Under the pieces are notes generated by a model. The model was not told where the DNA came from, searched no databases, and worked only from the letters and a program-made list of their open reading frames with translations. DNA of 64,000 nucleotides from positions 64,501 to 128,500 of the forward strand of contig NC_089456.1 in the NCBI RefSeq assembly GCF_026210795.1, in the 5' to 3' direction. Positions 32,175 to 45,409 of the stretch are shown here, piece by piece (the stretch's first letter is position 1; each line of letters opens with the position of its first letter). Origin of the DNA: Rhizophagus irregularis (Eukaryota > Glomeromycota > Glomeromycetes > Glomerales > Glomeraceae). The translations under genes and the position numbers were made by a program.

Positions 32175-32420
32175 TAAAATAAAATAAGCTTTTTATTTTA
32201 AAAATAAGCTTTTTATTAAAAATAAGCTTTTTATTTTAAAAATAAGCTTTTTATTAAAAATAAGCTTTTTATTTTAAAAATAAGCTTTTTATTTTAAAAA
32301 TAAGCTTTTTATTTTAAAAATAAGCTTTTTATTTTAAAAATAAGCTTTTTATTTTAAAAATAAGCTTTTTATTTTAAAAATAAGCTTTTTATTTTAAAAA
32401 TAAGCTTTTTATTGTAAAAT
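32175..32420. repeat. 20-base AAGCTT-containing tandem array
   Basis: About 13 units of AAAAATAAGCTTTTTATTTT, each with one AAGCTT site, are nearly identical. The array lies about 260 bases upstream of the transposase start. Confidence 0.9.
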
Positions 32421-32675
32421 AAGCTTAAATCATATTGCAATTTTTAAAAGTATATTAATTAGAAAATTCGCAAATTTATTATATAAAATTGCCAAATTTG
32501 CGAAAAAAAAATATTAAATCCTAAAAAATTATTGAAATAATCATAGAAGCCAGGATTACATTAATTATACATACAAATTATACAAATTTTGTGTTATTCC
32601 AAATTTTATAAAAATCGGCCTTTTTACAAATTTGGATTTTGCCAAACTTATTAAACTTATTCAAATACTAAACAA

Positions 32676-35600
32676 ATGAGCAGAAAAAGGTCAGTCTCTA
32701 GTATACTTGACGATCTTGATGATGAAGAATCACCTTCAAATCAGCCATCTTCTACTCGTAAAATAGATCAATTTCTGGTATAATAAACGAAGAAATAGTA
32801 TCTTCTGCTAGACCAACAAGTAATAAAAGAAAACTAGTAGTTTGTAATTGTCCTGATTGCGATGGCAACTTGGTGGATTCTCGCACAAAAGAAATTCACG
32901 ATTCTAGACATCAAGAATACCAAGATTCGCAAGGTACAATTTCGTCTCAAGTTCGTCAACTTGAAATAGGTGAAACATCAATACCCGCTTCAGCTGGACG
33001 AATGATTGATGAATCTATTAGACAAGAATCGGAAAAATCAGATAACAGTAATCAAGATGATGTTGATGATGAACATCAAGATGTCGAATTTAACTTCTTA
33101 CCTCGACAACGTGCAAGAAAGTATACAAATCGTCCGGAAATTTCAGAAGATCCAGAAGATTCATCATCATCCGAATATACTACAGAGGAAGATATCTACA
33201 GTGATACATTGTCTATAGGCAGTGAATCAGATAATGATCCAATTTCTGGAATTTCTGAAATTTTTGAAGACTATTCACCACCTAGTTATGAACCATTTCA
33301 AAACCCACCATATTTAGAATCGAATTATGATCGATTTTTATGGATTTTACTTTGGATAATGAACTTTCGAACAAGATTCAATATCGCAGAGACAGCTACT
33401 GAGACTCTAATAAAATTTATGAAATTGGCCCTGTGCGAGTTCAGTAGTAACGATTTTAATGATTTCCCAGATTCGCTTTACTTAACAAGAAAGAAGCTTG
33501 GATTAAATGACCAATTTCATAGTTTTGTACCTTGTCCGAAATGTCACAAATTGTATAAAAAAGAGGAAGTGGTAGATTTTAAACAAGAGGACAATCCTGC
33601 TATAATGAAATGTCAACACATAGAATTTCCCAATTCTTCAGTTCGCAGATCATGTCTTTGCAATACGGCATTGTCTGAAAAAATTAGCGCATCGACAAAT
33701 CGAACAATAATACGACCTAATTTAATGTATCCGTTTGCTGGAATCAATCAACAACTTGCCACTATGTTTTGTCGGCCTGGGTTTGAAAATTCTCTCCGAC
33801 ATTGGGCTAATCGGTCGAATTTTGATAATATTTTGACCGATATATATGATGGGCAAGTGTGGAAGAATTTTAAAGAATCGGACAATAAAGATTCGCCAAA
33901 TTTTTTTAGAAGCGAAGTGGCCGATTCTCATCTTGGCTTGATGCTGAATCTTGATTGGTTTCAGCCATATGATAGTACCATTTATAGTATCAGTGTCATA
34001 TACGCCGCTATATGCAATTTGCCACGCGATATCCGATTTAGACGTGAAAATTTATTGACTCTCGGCATTTTACCTGGGCCAAAGGAGGTCAGCCTACATA
34101 AAGTGAACCACTATTTAGCACCAATAGTTAACGAATTGGAAACACTCTGGGCTGGGTTAACACTAAATCGTACTTATGAATGCGAAAATGGAAAGAGAGT
34201 TCATGGCACTTTAATCTTAGTATCATGTGACATTCCCGCCGCAAGAAAAATTTGCGGTCATGTTTCTGCCTTAGTTTCATGTCACAGGTGTGAGAAAAAA
34301 GCAAATTATGAAAATGGGCAGCATAATTTTGCTGGAATGGATGATGTAGGGTATTCTGCTCGAGATTCGAATGAGCACCGGCAAAACGCATTAGATTGGC
34401 GAAGATGCAACTCAGACGCTGCTAGAAAGCGCTTCGTCAAAGAAACTGGCGTTAGATGGTCCGAATTGTTGCGTCTATCATATTTTGACCCTATTAGATT
34501 TATTACAGTCGATCCAATGCATTGCTTATTTCTGGGCATTGCAAAGTGGATAGTAAAACGAATTTGGATCGATGGGGGTATTTTGACACCAAATTCTTTG
34601 AACAAAATTCAGAAAAAGATGGACGAGTTTCAGATACCATCTGATTTAGGTCGAATTCCAGGAAAAATTCATAGTGGAGAGGGATTCACCAATTTTACGG
34701 CCGATCAGTGGCGAATATTCTTTACAATTTATTCAACTGTATCACTTTGGGAACACCTTTCAGACGTAGATAGAAGAATCCTGAATCATTTTGTCAGGGT
34801 TTGTTCGATTTTGGTAAATCGGATTCTAGAATCTAATTTGGTGGATGAAGCCCATAGAAGTCTTATCGAAATAGTCAAGCTCATTGAGAATCACCACGGC
34901 AGAGATAAAATCACACCGAATCTTCATCTTTCTCTGCATTTGCGTGATTGCTCATCTGATTATGGACCATTATATGCGTTCTGGTGTTTCTCTTTCGAAC
35001 GTATGAACGGTATTTTAGGTAAATATCCGTTAACGATTTTTTAACAATTTTAACGATTTCAATATTAGCTTATAATTTATTGATTTCGCACTTTTAGGTT
35101 CGTTACCAAACAGCAACAGGAAAATTGAGTCTGAACTTATGCATCGATTAATGTTTGATAAACAAATCGAAAATATCATAAGTTCAGGTATTGAAGTAAA
35201 AGGTCTTGAATTGCTAAACAGTCAGCGTACTATCGGGTCCCTTTCAGTTACTGATGAATTTTCGTCAGATGAGATGCATCGATTTTGGCTGAATTCACAA
35301 AATATTAAAGATTCACAGATTTCTGGCAAAGAAGGCTTTCCAGGTGAATTTCTTAAGCCGGTATCTCATAATATACTACTTTCAAGTGAAATGTTAAATT
35401 TAATGGTCGAATATTACAATGCGACTTACGAATCATTTGGATTTCGGAGGCCTCTTGTAGAAGGTTTAGATAACGATATAATAATTAAAGTCAAAATTAA
35501 CCAATTCGGAAGGTGTCAGATTGGTTCAGAAGTCTTTGGATCGTCATTATCGTTAAGACATGTAAAAAGTTCGTACGTCTTAGCGAAATTTATTACGGAT

Positions 35601-35929
35601 GATGAAGATGTCGACACCTACCCAGGTCAAATTCAGTATTATTTTACTCACGTAGTAGACTTTCCGGATGGTCCCGTCGAACATTTTCTAGCATACGTTC
35701 GTTGGTATAAACACGCAAATTCAACAATATTCGATACTATTTCAGCAGTGATGAAATTTGTAATGTTGAGTTGTGGAATACCGAATTTTATCCAATAAGT
35801 CGTGATTGTATAATACCTGTGCATCATATTTTAGGTAGATTTGTACCAGTAAGTTACCAAATCTCAAACCGGCAAAATGCAAGAGAGTATTTAGCCGTAA
35901 ATCCAATTAGTAGAAAATACCAATTATAA
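32676..35929 (+). pseudogene. Tnp2-like CACTA transposase, two frameshifts
   Basis: It starts at ATG 32676 (MSRKRSVSSILDDL); the frame breaks near 32775 and is then open from about 32780 to the exon end at 35018. An N-terminal C-x-C-x2-C ... H-x3-H finger (CNCPDCDG ... EIHDSRH) is typical of fungal CACTA/KDZ proteins. A second cysteine pair (CPKCHKLY) and the transposase core follow, with MLNLDWFQPYD and LVSCDIPAARKICG as catalytic D candidates and DPMHCLFLGIAKW. Intron 35019-35097 (GTAAAT...TTTTAG) precedes exon 2, which ends with PVHHILGRFVPVSYQ in a frame shifted by one base near 35718. The enzyme would excise and reinsert the element. Only two one-base lesions are seen, so it is a fairly recent copy. 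Confidence 0.75.
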
Positions 35930-35959
35930 ACCTATAAGTTTTAGACATAAATTTATAAT

Positions 35960-36770
35960 AAATTGAGTAATTGACTATAAATTTGGTGTTGATTTTTCCG
36001 AATTTCTGAATTTTAATGACAAATCATGTTTTTCAAAAGTTAATTTTGATGACTTTTTTTGTATCAATCAGCCGTCAATCAAATATAATGATTTTTTGCC
36101 GAATTTTTATCGAATTTTTATTGAATTTTTATTGAATTATCAATTTTCCATAAATCGAAGTACGTATTTGAATATTGGGTAAATTTTAGGTTGATTTGTC
36201 ATTTTGTCTGATTTTTTTTGATTTCAACCGCATCAACCGTCAATCGGCCGTCAATTTTCCAAATTATAATTGATTTTTTGCCGAATTTTTATTGAATTTT
36301 TATTGAATTTTTTATTGAATTGTCATTTTTTCCTTTTTAAATTGGAATTGTAACAAATTGTATATTTGAATATTGGGCAAATTTTAGGTTGATTTCTAAT
36401 TTGTCTGATTTTTTTTGATTTCAGCGCAGCATCAATCAGCCGTCAATCAAATATAATGATTTTTTGCCGGGAATTTTTATTGAATTTTTATTGAATTTTT
36501 ATTGAATTGTCAATTTTCCATAAATTGGAAGTACATATTGAATATTGGGCAAATTTTTAGGTTGATTTAACACCGTTTATGGGCGATTTTTTGATTTCCA
36601 ATTTGGCGATTTCCTAGCAATCAATCAGCCGTCAATCAAATATGATGATTTTTTTCTGGATTTTCATTAAATTGTCCAATTGGCATCAATCAGATGTGCC
36701 GATTTGTAATGTCAGTCGATTTTGGTCTGATTTTTAGCTGATTTTCCATATGTCCGATTTTTTTGATTTT
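35960..36770. repeat. ~180-base repeats at the CACTA right end
   Basis: Three to four diverged copies share CGTCAATCAAATATAATGAT, TTTTTGCCGAATTTTTATTG, GAATTTTTATTGAATT runs and ATATTGGGCAAATTTTAGGT. They run up to the CCGATTTTT-rich right terminus. No gene. Confidence 0.7.
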
Positions 36771-36867
36771 GACCAGTGACCTTATATCTAATACAATAAA
36801 TGTGTTACTGATTTCTGTTAAATGGATATAATGTAATAAGTGATACATTGCAAATCATCATTTATTT

Positions 36868-39010
36868 ATGAGCGAAGCAAATAGTGACAATTGTTCGTCT
36901 CAATATAGTCCAAATAATTATTCAACTTCGCCACAATATAAAATGTCTGATGAAAGTATATATATTCATGAATATTTTGATAAAAAGTCTGCCGATTGGA
37001 ATATTATGGGGTTTTTGGATGAATGCACAGAGAAGTCATATCAGTTGAAGATAAATTTATATCTAAAAAGCTTAGAAAATATTATAAATAATGAGCAAGG
37101 GAGTAGGGAAAAAAAGGCACAGCTTCTTTATAACAAATATAAGAAGGTAAGTAAAGTTTTATTATATATTTAATTTTAAGTAGCATATTTGGAATCTTTA
37201 AGTTTTAAGCTTGCCTGATGTTCAAGTTTTTAAGTTGACATGACGTTGGTCCTATTAGAGCACAAGCAATTTTTAAGTTTATCTGATGTTTAGGTCTTTA
37301 ATTTGACCTGATGGGATTGAAAACTAGATGAGAAATAAAGAACATGCTAATTGAGAATGTTTATAACTTTTTGATTCTTCTTTACTAGGACACTTGATTT
37401 GACCATCAAATTGCCAAGAATTGGGAAGCAGAACATAAACTGAAAAAATTAGGTAGTGAATCATTGATTAATATTAATAATTTGATATTTTTAGAAAGTG
37501 ATCAAAAAATTAGAACAATCAGTAATAGATCTTTTAATATTGGTAATTTAAAGAGAACTCTGAAAAGAATTTTAGAAATGGTATAGATGTTTTTTTAACT
37601 AAAAGTTGTGAAAAAATATTTTCTTACTTTTATAAATTATGAAAATTATTTATTAATTACGAATATTATTACTTCTTTAGGAAACTACAACTTCTCTGAT
37701 GAAAAAGACAAAGATGACGAATAAGAAAGTGAGACCATAAATAATTTTAGATGTTGCTTTAGTTACACTAATATGCTTCACAATTCCTTTTAGGAGGATA
37801 CATTGCCTGATGACGCAAGTTACAAAACCAGCTTCAATAAATCTTACATTATCAGAGAAAAGTGATGATGGTAATTCATCATTAGTGAAAGATGAAAATG
37901 ATAACAGTGATAAAGATGATAATGAAGATATTCCTGATAAAATTGCTAAACATGTTTTGACAGTTTTATGATGTCAGACTGTTTACAATTGACAATGATA
38001 CTTCTGTTTATTCTTAATAGATTCTTGAAGAATATACACTTTAGAAGTGCTCATTTTAAAATCTTTCAACCCTTAACTCTAGTAACAAAAAAAAAGAAAT
38101 TAATAATAGATTTGATTTACCTGATGAGGTTTTCAATTCCTACTTTAAAAACTCACAGAATTGGAGCCTGCCTTTAGGAAAACCTGTTGAAGGTATCTTC
38201 TTAATGAATGTGTCTAAATATTTGAAAAGATATAAACAGAAGAAAAGACTGATATCCGTTGAAAAGGCTATCTTACGATATGGTGTTTTGAGACTTATCG
38301 ATCTTTCAGCTTACATGAAAGCTTAGTTTACAAATAATGATAGATATTTTATGACAAAAAATTATGAAGATATGCTCAAAGTTCTGAAGCTTCCTAAAGA
38401 TATCAATACAGTCATCCTCCCACCCTTTAGGACTAAAAAAAAATGGTGTGGCTATAAAAATTATATATGATATAATTAAAAGGAAGGTTTTTTTAATAAG
38501 TTTATTAGTAACTTGAGATTAATGTAAATGTGCTTATAAGAAAATTGTGATTATACAGAGGGTAACTATATGGAAGGACAACTGTATATTTATTTCAACA
38601 AGTAAAAAGGTAGATACATTTACAAAAATTTTTTTTTGGTTATTATTCACTTTTTATTTCATACATTCATTTTTACAGAAAGTATACTAAGGTAATCCAG
38701 AAGCTGTCTATAAATTATGTATTGATAAGCATGCTTGTTTGCTAATGAATAACTGTATTTTAGTATTTACCAAATCAGCAAAATATACACTGAATTAGTA
38801 TTTTTTTTAACCTATTATGATTTATTTGTCTACAAATTGTGACTCATTTTGTCTGTTCATAATATATATGAAGTATTATAGATGGGAATGACATATTGGA
38901 TTGTGATGCTATAGATCATACAGAAATAGATATAATTGTCAAGGCCTTTTTATTTATCATCAACAGACTGAATAAGGACCTTGGAATAAGGCAAAAATGG
39001 TAAATCAAGC
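36868..39010 (+). pseudogene. Family copy B: unknown host gene, degenerate
   Basis: Exon 1 is 36868-37146, starting MSEANSDNCSSQYSPNNYST and ending at AAG|GTAAGT. It encodes a Ser/Tyr/Asn-rich leader and a helical part (MGFLDECTEKSYQLKINLYL). Later exons are recognisable at about 37390-37580 (AKNWEAEHKLKKLG, with one in-frame TGA), 37690, 37796-37970 (acidic), 38105-38440 (GVLRLIDLSAYMKA, then FMTKNYEDMLKVLKLP, with TAG between) and about 38880-39003 (IIVKAFLFIINRLNKDLGI). No catalytic motif is visible in this copy. Its order and spacing mirror copy A. I know similar repeated families in Glomeromycotina from memory, with no established function. Confidence 0.55.
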
Positions 39011-39027
39011 ATAATTTTCAGCTTTTG

Positions 39028-39300
39028 TAGTGTTCTGCAAATGATTCAGTCAAATTGAATTGATTCAGATTTGATTTGTAATTTGATTCAATTTGATTCA
39101 AAAATTTTGATTTGCAAATCAGATTCAAATTTCAAATCCAGATTTGAGCTTCGAATCTGAATTAAAAATATAAGATTTGATTCAATTTCAAATCAAATTC
39201 GAATTAGCCTAAACTAATTTGATCAAATCCAAATCAAATCCAAATCGATTTGATTTGACCGAATCAAATAAATTTGACTAATTTGATTTGATTGAAACCT
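39028..39300. mobile_element. Possible hAT-type fragment rich in GATTTG/CAAATC
   Basis: It begins TAGTGTTCTGCAAATGATTC, the same start as the hAT element at 15211, and is packed with AATTTGATTTG and complementary motifs that could fold back. It interrupts the tail of copy B. No matching right end or TSD was found, so the border at 39300 is approximate. Confidence 0.4.
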
Positions 39301-39747
39301 TTATATACTTTATTTTTTATGAAAACTAATCAATTTTCTTTAAATAAAATTTTTAATCCAATTGAATAATTTGAAAGAAAATCATTCTATTACTAATAGT
39401 ACTTTCAAGCATTTACTCTTTATTTAACCTTTAACATGTAATTTTCAAGACAAATAAAAATTATATATGCAGAAGAATTATGTGAATTATTAAGAAAAGC
39501 TATTGATTTAACTATTAAAGTCAATATGTACCAAAAGTTATGATTCCAGTAATATTTAAGGAAATGTAAAAAAAATAATTTGTGAATGTCTTTTAAACAG
39601 TAAAAATAGGTTAGATGTGATGCTACCAGGGATGAATATTTTAAATTGTCTTTTTTTTTATATTATTTCAATTGAAATTTTGTAATATCACTGAAAAATT
39701 TAAAATTTTCAATATATATACACTTTTTTTTTATTCTTATTAACATA
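39301..39747. other. No gene seen
   Basis: AT-rich sequence between copy B and the 3' end of the next gene. Confidence 0.4.
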
Positions 39748-42700
39748 TTAAGAATAATCAATGTTAGTACTTTCAAGTTCTTTTGATATTCTATTAGATC
39801 TCTTATTATTTTTATAATAATTTATAAAAAAGAAGTAAATCTTCCCAACAATCCCATTACATAATATAATAAAACTTGAAATAAGTGAAAGTGTAGGAAT
39901 AATGGAATAAATAATTACATTATTTTGATAATAAACCTAAATAATATTATAAAGTGTTAAATTATGCTTGATTTTTTTTTTTAAAAAAAAAATAAAATTG
40001 ATATTGTAATATTATATAAATCATTATACCTGAATAATAAATTGTAAAGTATCTTCCAAGAAAATATTAATAAAACCAACCCAAAATATTAATTTTGATA
40101 TTTTAGCTGATAATGGAGGTGCAGAAAAAGTATTTAATCCAGCAATTTTAGATGAAAGAATATGAAGAGCTTCAACATCTGTACTTGATAATATTGTAAA
40201 TATTGATACAATCAAATTATTTTCTTTACTCCATGCATTAAAATCTTTATTATAAATAATTTCTTGAACTAATGAATAAGTTGCCATTATCATGTTGAAT
40301 AATATAGGAATGATAACCGAAAGAAGGCTAAAAATTAAATAAATTAATGAAACAATTATTAGAAAATTATAAAATCATCTATAAAAAAAAAAAAAATTTT
40401 TATTTTACCTGAAAATGAATAAATTAGGTACATCATTTGCATTTTTAGCAACAAACGCAATGTCTAAAACTAGATCATTTATAATAAGTATAATTTTTAT
40501 GATTGCGAAATTTTTTCCCTATAATTAAATATTGATAAAACATTAATATTTAAAGTATTTAAATTTTATACACTGTAAACAAAATATAAAATATAAATTA
40601 CCTCAGGATACTTTTTACGTGCAATAAATACTAAAAGGAATAAAAATAAAATTGCCACTGATATAATAATCAAGGTAATTAAATATTTCTCCCAAAAATC
40701 AGCTGTTAAATTATGTAGTGTAAATGATTAAATGTAACTACAAAAAAAATCTTTTTTTTAAAAAAAAAAAAAAAATGCTTACGTATTGTTTGAACTCCAT
40801 AATTTTCATCAAAAAATTTTGTAATATCTCCACTTGATATAAGATTATATTTCTTTTGCTGAATTAATTCATTTAAATCATTTAATACAGAATCCGTATT
40901 TCTTTCAGTACCATCATTTGTAGCAGGTGGCATAATGGTAATAGAAATTAATACTGAGTTTGTAATTTTGTTTTGAATTTTTTGAATTTTTTTGCTTATT
41001 TTCAATCTTTTTGAATCAATTGGAATCGCTTGAACCAATTCATCTTTAAGTTGTTGGAATAAAGGACTATCTTTAGAATTAATTTCATTATATAGATTAA
41101 TATTTTCATTGTCAAAATTTAAGCGAGCAGCAATTGTAACTTGATCTAAAAAAATAAATTATTATTAATTATTGATATTAGAAATCAAAAAAAAAAATGT
41201 ATTTCATCTAATTACCTGCTGATTTTTCTGGAGCTTCCAAAGCTATATATATAAATAAGAGGAAAATTAAAAAAAAAATTTACTTATTTACTTTAAAATA
41301 AAGAATATAAACTTACATGTATTAAAAGTCCAAATCGTTTCCGAAATACCTAATAATGGTTCATCATCGAATTGAGTTTTAACAAAGTTATTTTCAACTT
41401 TAACCCCATATTTAACATTTAATTGATGTAATGTACTAACAAATATTTTTACGGATATAGTTGTATCATTAATTAATTGACAAAGATCAGACTGTCCAGG
41501 AATTTTCTGTCTTAAAATAACATTATTATCATTTAAATACTGATATATAATTATATTTTCACTAGATGGTATAATCGGTCTGTTGTAATTTATAATAAAA
41601 TCAAATGGTTTCCTAATTTGATTAATTTGATTTAAAATTTGAACATTTCCATCTATTTTTGGATAGGTTCCACTAATGGCGGGATTTTGATATGTGTAAC
41701 GGGAATCTAATACAGTAAAAAATTTCTTTAAATTAACCTTATCAAACCTCACAAGTATTTTAGTTATTTAAATTATAAGTACCTGTAATTTCAATTGAAT
41801 TCAATGGGTAAAAATTTATATTCCATGTTTGAATATTATCATAATTAAAAAACCAGAGTAATGATTGTTTTTGCATTATAAATGAACTTAACCCATTTTT
41901 GTTAAAATTATATGTTAAATTTAACGTTTGTTTAATATTAATGTTGTCATCATAAGTGATAATTAATTTATTATTAGGGTTTAATCTATTAAATCCTAGA
42001 TAACCACCATAGAATAATGGTATAATTTCTGTAGCAGAATAATCAAGAACGGTTGTATTTCTTACATCAAAATAGTTAGTATCAATAAAAGATACTGCCC
42101 CATTTGATAAGAAATGAATTCGAAAATAATTATAATTTTGTGAATTTATAACATCTGGTTTAGAACCATCAATATCCGTAAAAAAAAACGTGTATCCAGA
42201 CCCATCAAATGAATTTTTACAATCTATATATATATAAGAAGAATATAGTTATTAATATACGCGTAAATAAAGAATTAAATTTAAATAATTTAATATTACC
42301 TCCAGAAAGGTTTAAAATTTTTCCAGAAATCGATGAGTAAAGTAAATATTGTTTATATGAAGCAAAATTATTATTATTCTTAAAATATATGACATAAACT
42401 TCGTGAATCGTATTATTATTCGGACCAGCCGTTTGCGTAAAAATTATGTTAGCATAACCTCCTTCAATCAGAGAAAAAGTATTTTGTCTAACAATAAAAA
42501 ATTTATAGTCTTGAATAAAATTAATTTAGTTAATAAATTTTTTTTTAAAAAAAAAACCCTTACAAATATATAAAAGTATTATCTTTAAATACGTTATATG
42601 TTCCATTCTCTTCTTTTAATTCATTTTGATTTCTTATAAAAGATAGTTAACAAATTATGAAATTATTAAATAATAATAATATAATAATAAATATTAAAAA

Positions 42701-43338
42701 TGAGTAATATAAAAAACGTACTGAACGATAAATCTTCTCCATATTAGTGTTGTAGCATTTTGTAATTCTGATATGAAAAATTCTTGTTTGGAATCAAGAT
42801 CAGTTGTCACTTGATATTTATTTTTTATGTCATATACGCTAAATTAACATTAACATTAATCACTTAAAAGATTTATAAACGCATATGAAAAGAAAAAATC
42901 TTAAAACTCGTACCCATATATTATTCCATCCCATGAAATAATTATCTGTTTATGAGGTGATCCATTTTGACTGGATTCTATAAGAACATATCTCTCTATT
43001 AATGCTTTTGGTGTTAAAGTCGTAGCACATAAAAGAGGATTTATAGAGTTACATTGAGGAATAAAATCAGGAAGCGAGTTATAGTTAATCTCTACAGGAA
43101 GAATTGTTCTATTAACAAAGATAATACGTAAATGAATTTTTGTGTCTAAAAATTTTGTTTGATTATTTCCTTGAGTAAAAAGTAATATGATTGTTCCATC
43201 CTTATATGTATCTGAGCCTCCAAAACGAAAACCAGGTAAACTTTCAGTGTATTCTATAGGTTCTTGTGCAAAGGTAACAATTATTGATAGCGTAAAAATC
43301 GTAATAAGAAAAAATAATGTTCTACTGAAAATAACCAT
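39748..43338 (-). CDS. Secreted/membrane protein with signal peptide and C-terminal TM helices
   Basis: Minus strand. ATG at 43338 starts a clear signal peptide (VIFSRTLFFLITIFTLSIIV, cleavage likely after FAQ). Exons include 43338-42914, 42838-42722, about 42640-42570, about 42510-42300, about 42220-41785, about 41745-41310 and about 41210-40780, all beta-rich with many Asn/Tyr. 40690-40605 encodes a TM helix (YLITLIIISVAILFLFLLVF) followed by the basic stop RKKYP, and two or more hydrophobic exons lead to TAA at 39748-39750. One junction near 42510-42570 does not keep frame as I read it, so either my splice site is wrong or one base is off. I infer a cell-surface protein with a large ectodomain and three to five membrane passes. 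Function unknown. Confidence 0.6.
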
Positions 43339-44302
43339 AATACTTTTTTTCAAAAAAAAAAAAAAAAAAAAGAGAAAGAAGACTATAAAGAAATAAGTAA
43401 AACCAACCTAATTATATATAATTTAACGATGCACAATTTTTTTACACTTTCGGTAAACAACATAGTGAACTAAATTTTAATATTGTTTTATAAATAATAC
43501 TAACTAAATTTGACTACAATAAACTAAGTAAAACGTTTAGGGAGATAGACCTTGTGCAAATTCCTCCAATTATTTACTATCTACAAAAGCTTCTATTATT
43601 ATTATTGTAAATCATTACCCTATTAATCCAAGGATAAAACAAGGGTAATATAATTAATGTAACCATCTAAAAATATCCGTCTAAAATGATATCCCGAATA
43701 ATAAAATGTTGCACGTGACGGTCGTGAAAAAGATCGAATATACAGTTTGAATTCGATATTATCGTTTGGCAGTCAATTTATAGACCAAGTCTATATAATT
43801 TAGAATCTTATTGCTTATTATTTTTCTCTTATGATGCTAGCACCGTTAAGTATGTATAGATACAGTAGTTATGAGACATTATATCGCCTGAGATACAACA
43901 TTTAAATATAACGACCAAATTATTCTATCTACGAATTTATTTGTTCAATTTTTATTTTAGAATATATAATTATAAATGTACGGTACAACATCGTATTTAT
44001 TCAATAGTTTATAAGAATTACTATAATGTATTGAACAATTAACTTATTATTTGTAATAGAATTGATGGATTCTCTATATATGTAATCGTTTAATTATACC
44101 TTTCTACTTGAAAATAATGTATATCACGTGATATCAAAATATCTTTAGTTAGCATAAAAATTCCGGATAAACTTGATTTTTTGTGTAACCTAACGAACCT
44201 TTATATGTTGAAGATTTTTTTCTTTGTTTCTTAATTCATTTTTATTTCATTTTTAAACTTCCTTTCCATATTTTCTAGTAAATTACGTGTAAAGTTAATA
44301 TT
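43339..44302. promoter_or_regulatory. Shared intergenic region of a divergent gene pair
   Basis: The ~960 bases between two divergent starts contain no gene. A C/A-tract palindrome (T7-C-A20) sits just above the minus-strand ATG, and several AT-rich stretches could serve as core promoters. Co-regulation is possible but not shown. Confidence 0.35.
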
Positions 44303-45409
44303 ATGTCTGAAAAAACTTTTTCATTTAATTTAACTCAGGAATCACCATTTCCGATTGGTTTAATTAGTAATTCACCATGGGAATTTTGTTCTTTTGAACC
44401 CCTCATTTATATTTATTTTAATATATTATTTGTTATAATTGCTTATCCATTATATAGAATTATAGCAGGATTTTTTAATTGGGAGTTAAATGATAAAACA
44501 CCTGCAAAACATTTTAGTGATATGTTGGCACTTGTTAGATATGATTTTATTGTATTTGTACTTGGTGGTTATGCAGCAACATTCAAGTATGGTAATATTT
44601 TTTTTTTAAAAAAAAAAAAAAAATTAAATTAATTTTTTTTTAATTTTCATATATATATATATAGTTGGATTATGATATTATCATTTTATATTTCAATATT
44701 TGCATATGGACTATTGGCAGAAGTTCCGTTCACAAAAACATCATTACCACGATGGCGTTATTGGCCAATAGGAATGTGGAATTTATTTATAACAGCGTTT
44801 TGTGCTGTTTTAGCAATGGCCGGATTTCATATTTATCTTGCCATATGTTTAATGGAAGAAAATAAATATAAAGAAAGAGATAATATATTCATAGCTTGGT
44901 ATTTAGGATGTTTATTAATACCTCTCATATTAATGATATTGGCTTATATTGTTAAACAAGAACAAAATACGCGAATTTTAACAAGATGTTATTTAAAAGT
45001 AATAAGAATTTTTAAAAGAAATCATAATTATCAACCATTACCAACAAATGAAAATGAACCAACTGAGAATCAACAACAACAACAGACTGAAGAAGAAGAA
45101 GAAGATTCTGATCCCAAACCTTATCGTGAATTTGCAAGTATTCATCCACATCATTGGCAAATATTTTATACTTTGGCTTTTTTTACTAGATTTAATCATC
45201 CTGTTTCTCAAGCCGCTGGTGGTATAACTTTAGCAATTTATACTCAAGGAATTGGAGCGTAAGTAAAAAATATTTGTATATACAGTATATATAAATATAT
45301 TCTGAAAAATAATTATTAATTTTTATCTATTTTTTTTAGATATGGACCTGATAATTATCTAACGGAAAGAATCAATCCAATACAAAATGTTATCCCAGCA
45401 GAGACTTGA
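44303..45409 (+). CDS. Polytopic membrane protein, three exons
   Basis: Exons 44303-44586, 44665-45258 and 45340-45409 join in frame with GTATGG...TATAG and GTAAGT...TTTAG introns. It starts MSEKTFSFNLTQESPFPIGL. Hydrophobic segments are LIYIYFNILFVIIAYPL, YDFIVFVLGGYAA running into MILSFYISIFAYGLL, MWNLFITAFCAVLAMAGF and YLGCLLIPLILMILAYIV, so about five TM helices. A cytoplasm-like charged loop with poly-Gln/Glu (ENQQQQQTEEEEEDSDPK) precedes a short conserved-looking end (AAGGITLAIYTQGIGA). The gene is intact. It is divergent from the secreted/membrane gene. I do not recognise the family. Confidence 0.7.

Larger units (their letters stand above)
26413..36778 (+). mobile_element. CACTA/EnSpm-type (Plavaka-like) transposon, 10.4 kb
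   Basis: The left end CACTGGTCAAAATAG and the complement of the right end CACTGGTCAAAATC match, and ACC is duplicated at 26410-26412 and 36779-36781. CACT-starting ends with a 3-bp TSD define CACTA elements. Both subterminal regions are rich in CCGAT/ATCGG motifs. It contains a Tnp2-like transposase on the plus strand (32676-35929), a divergent accessory gene on the minus strand (27265-30759) and several tandem arrays. It interrupts the last codons of family copy A. Confidence 0.85.
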
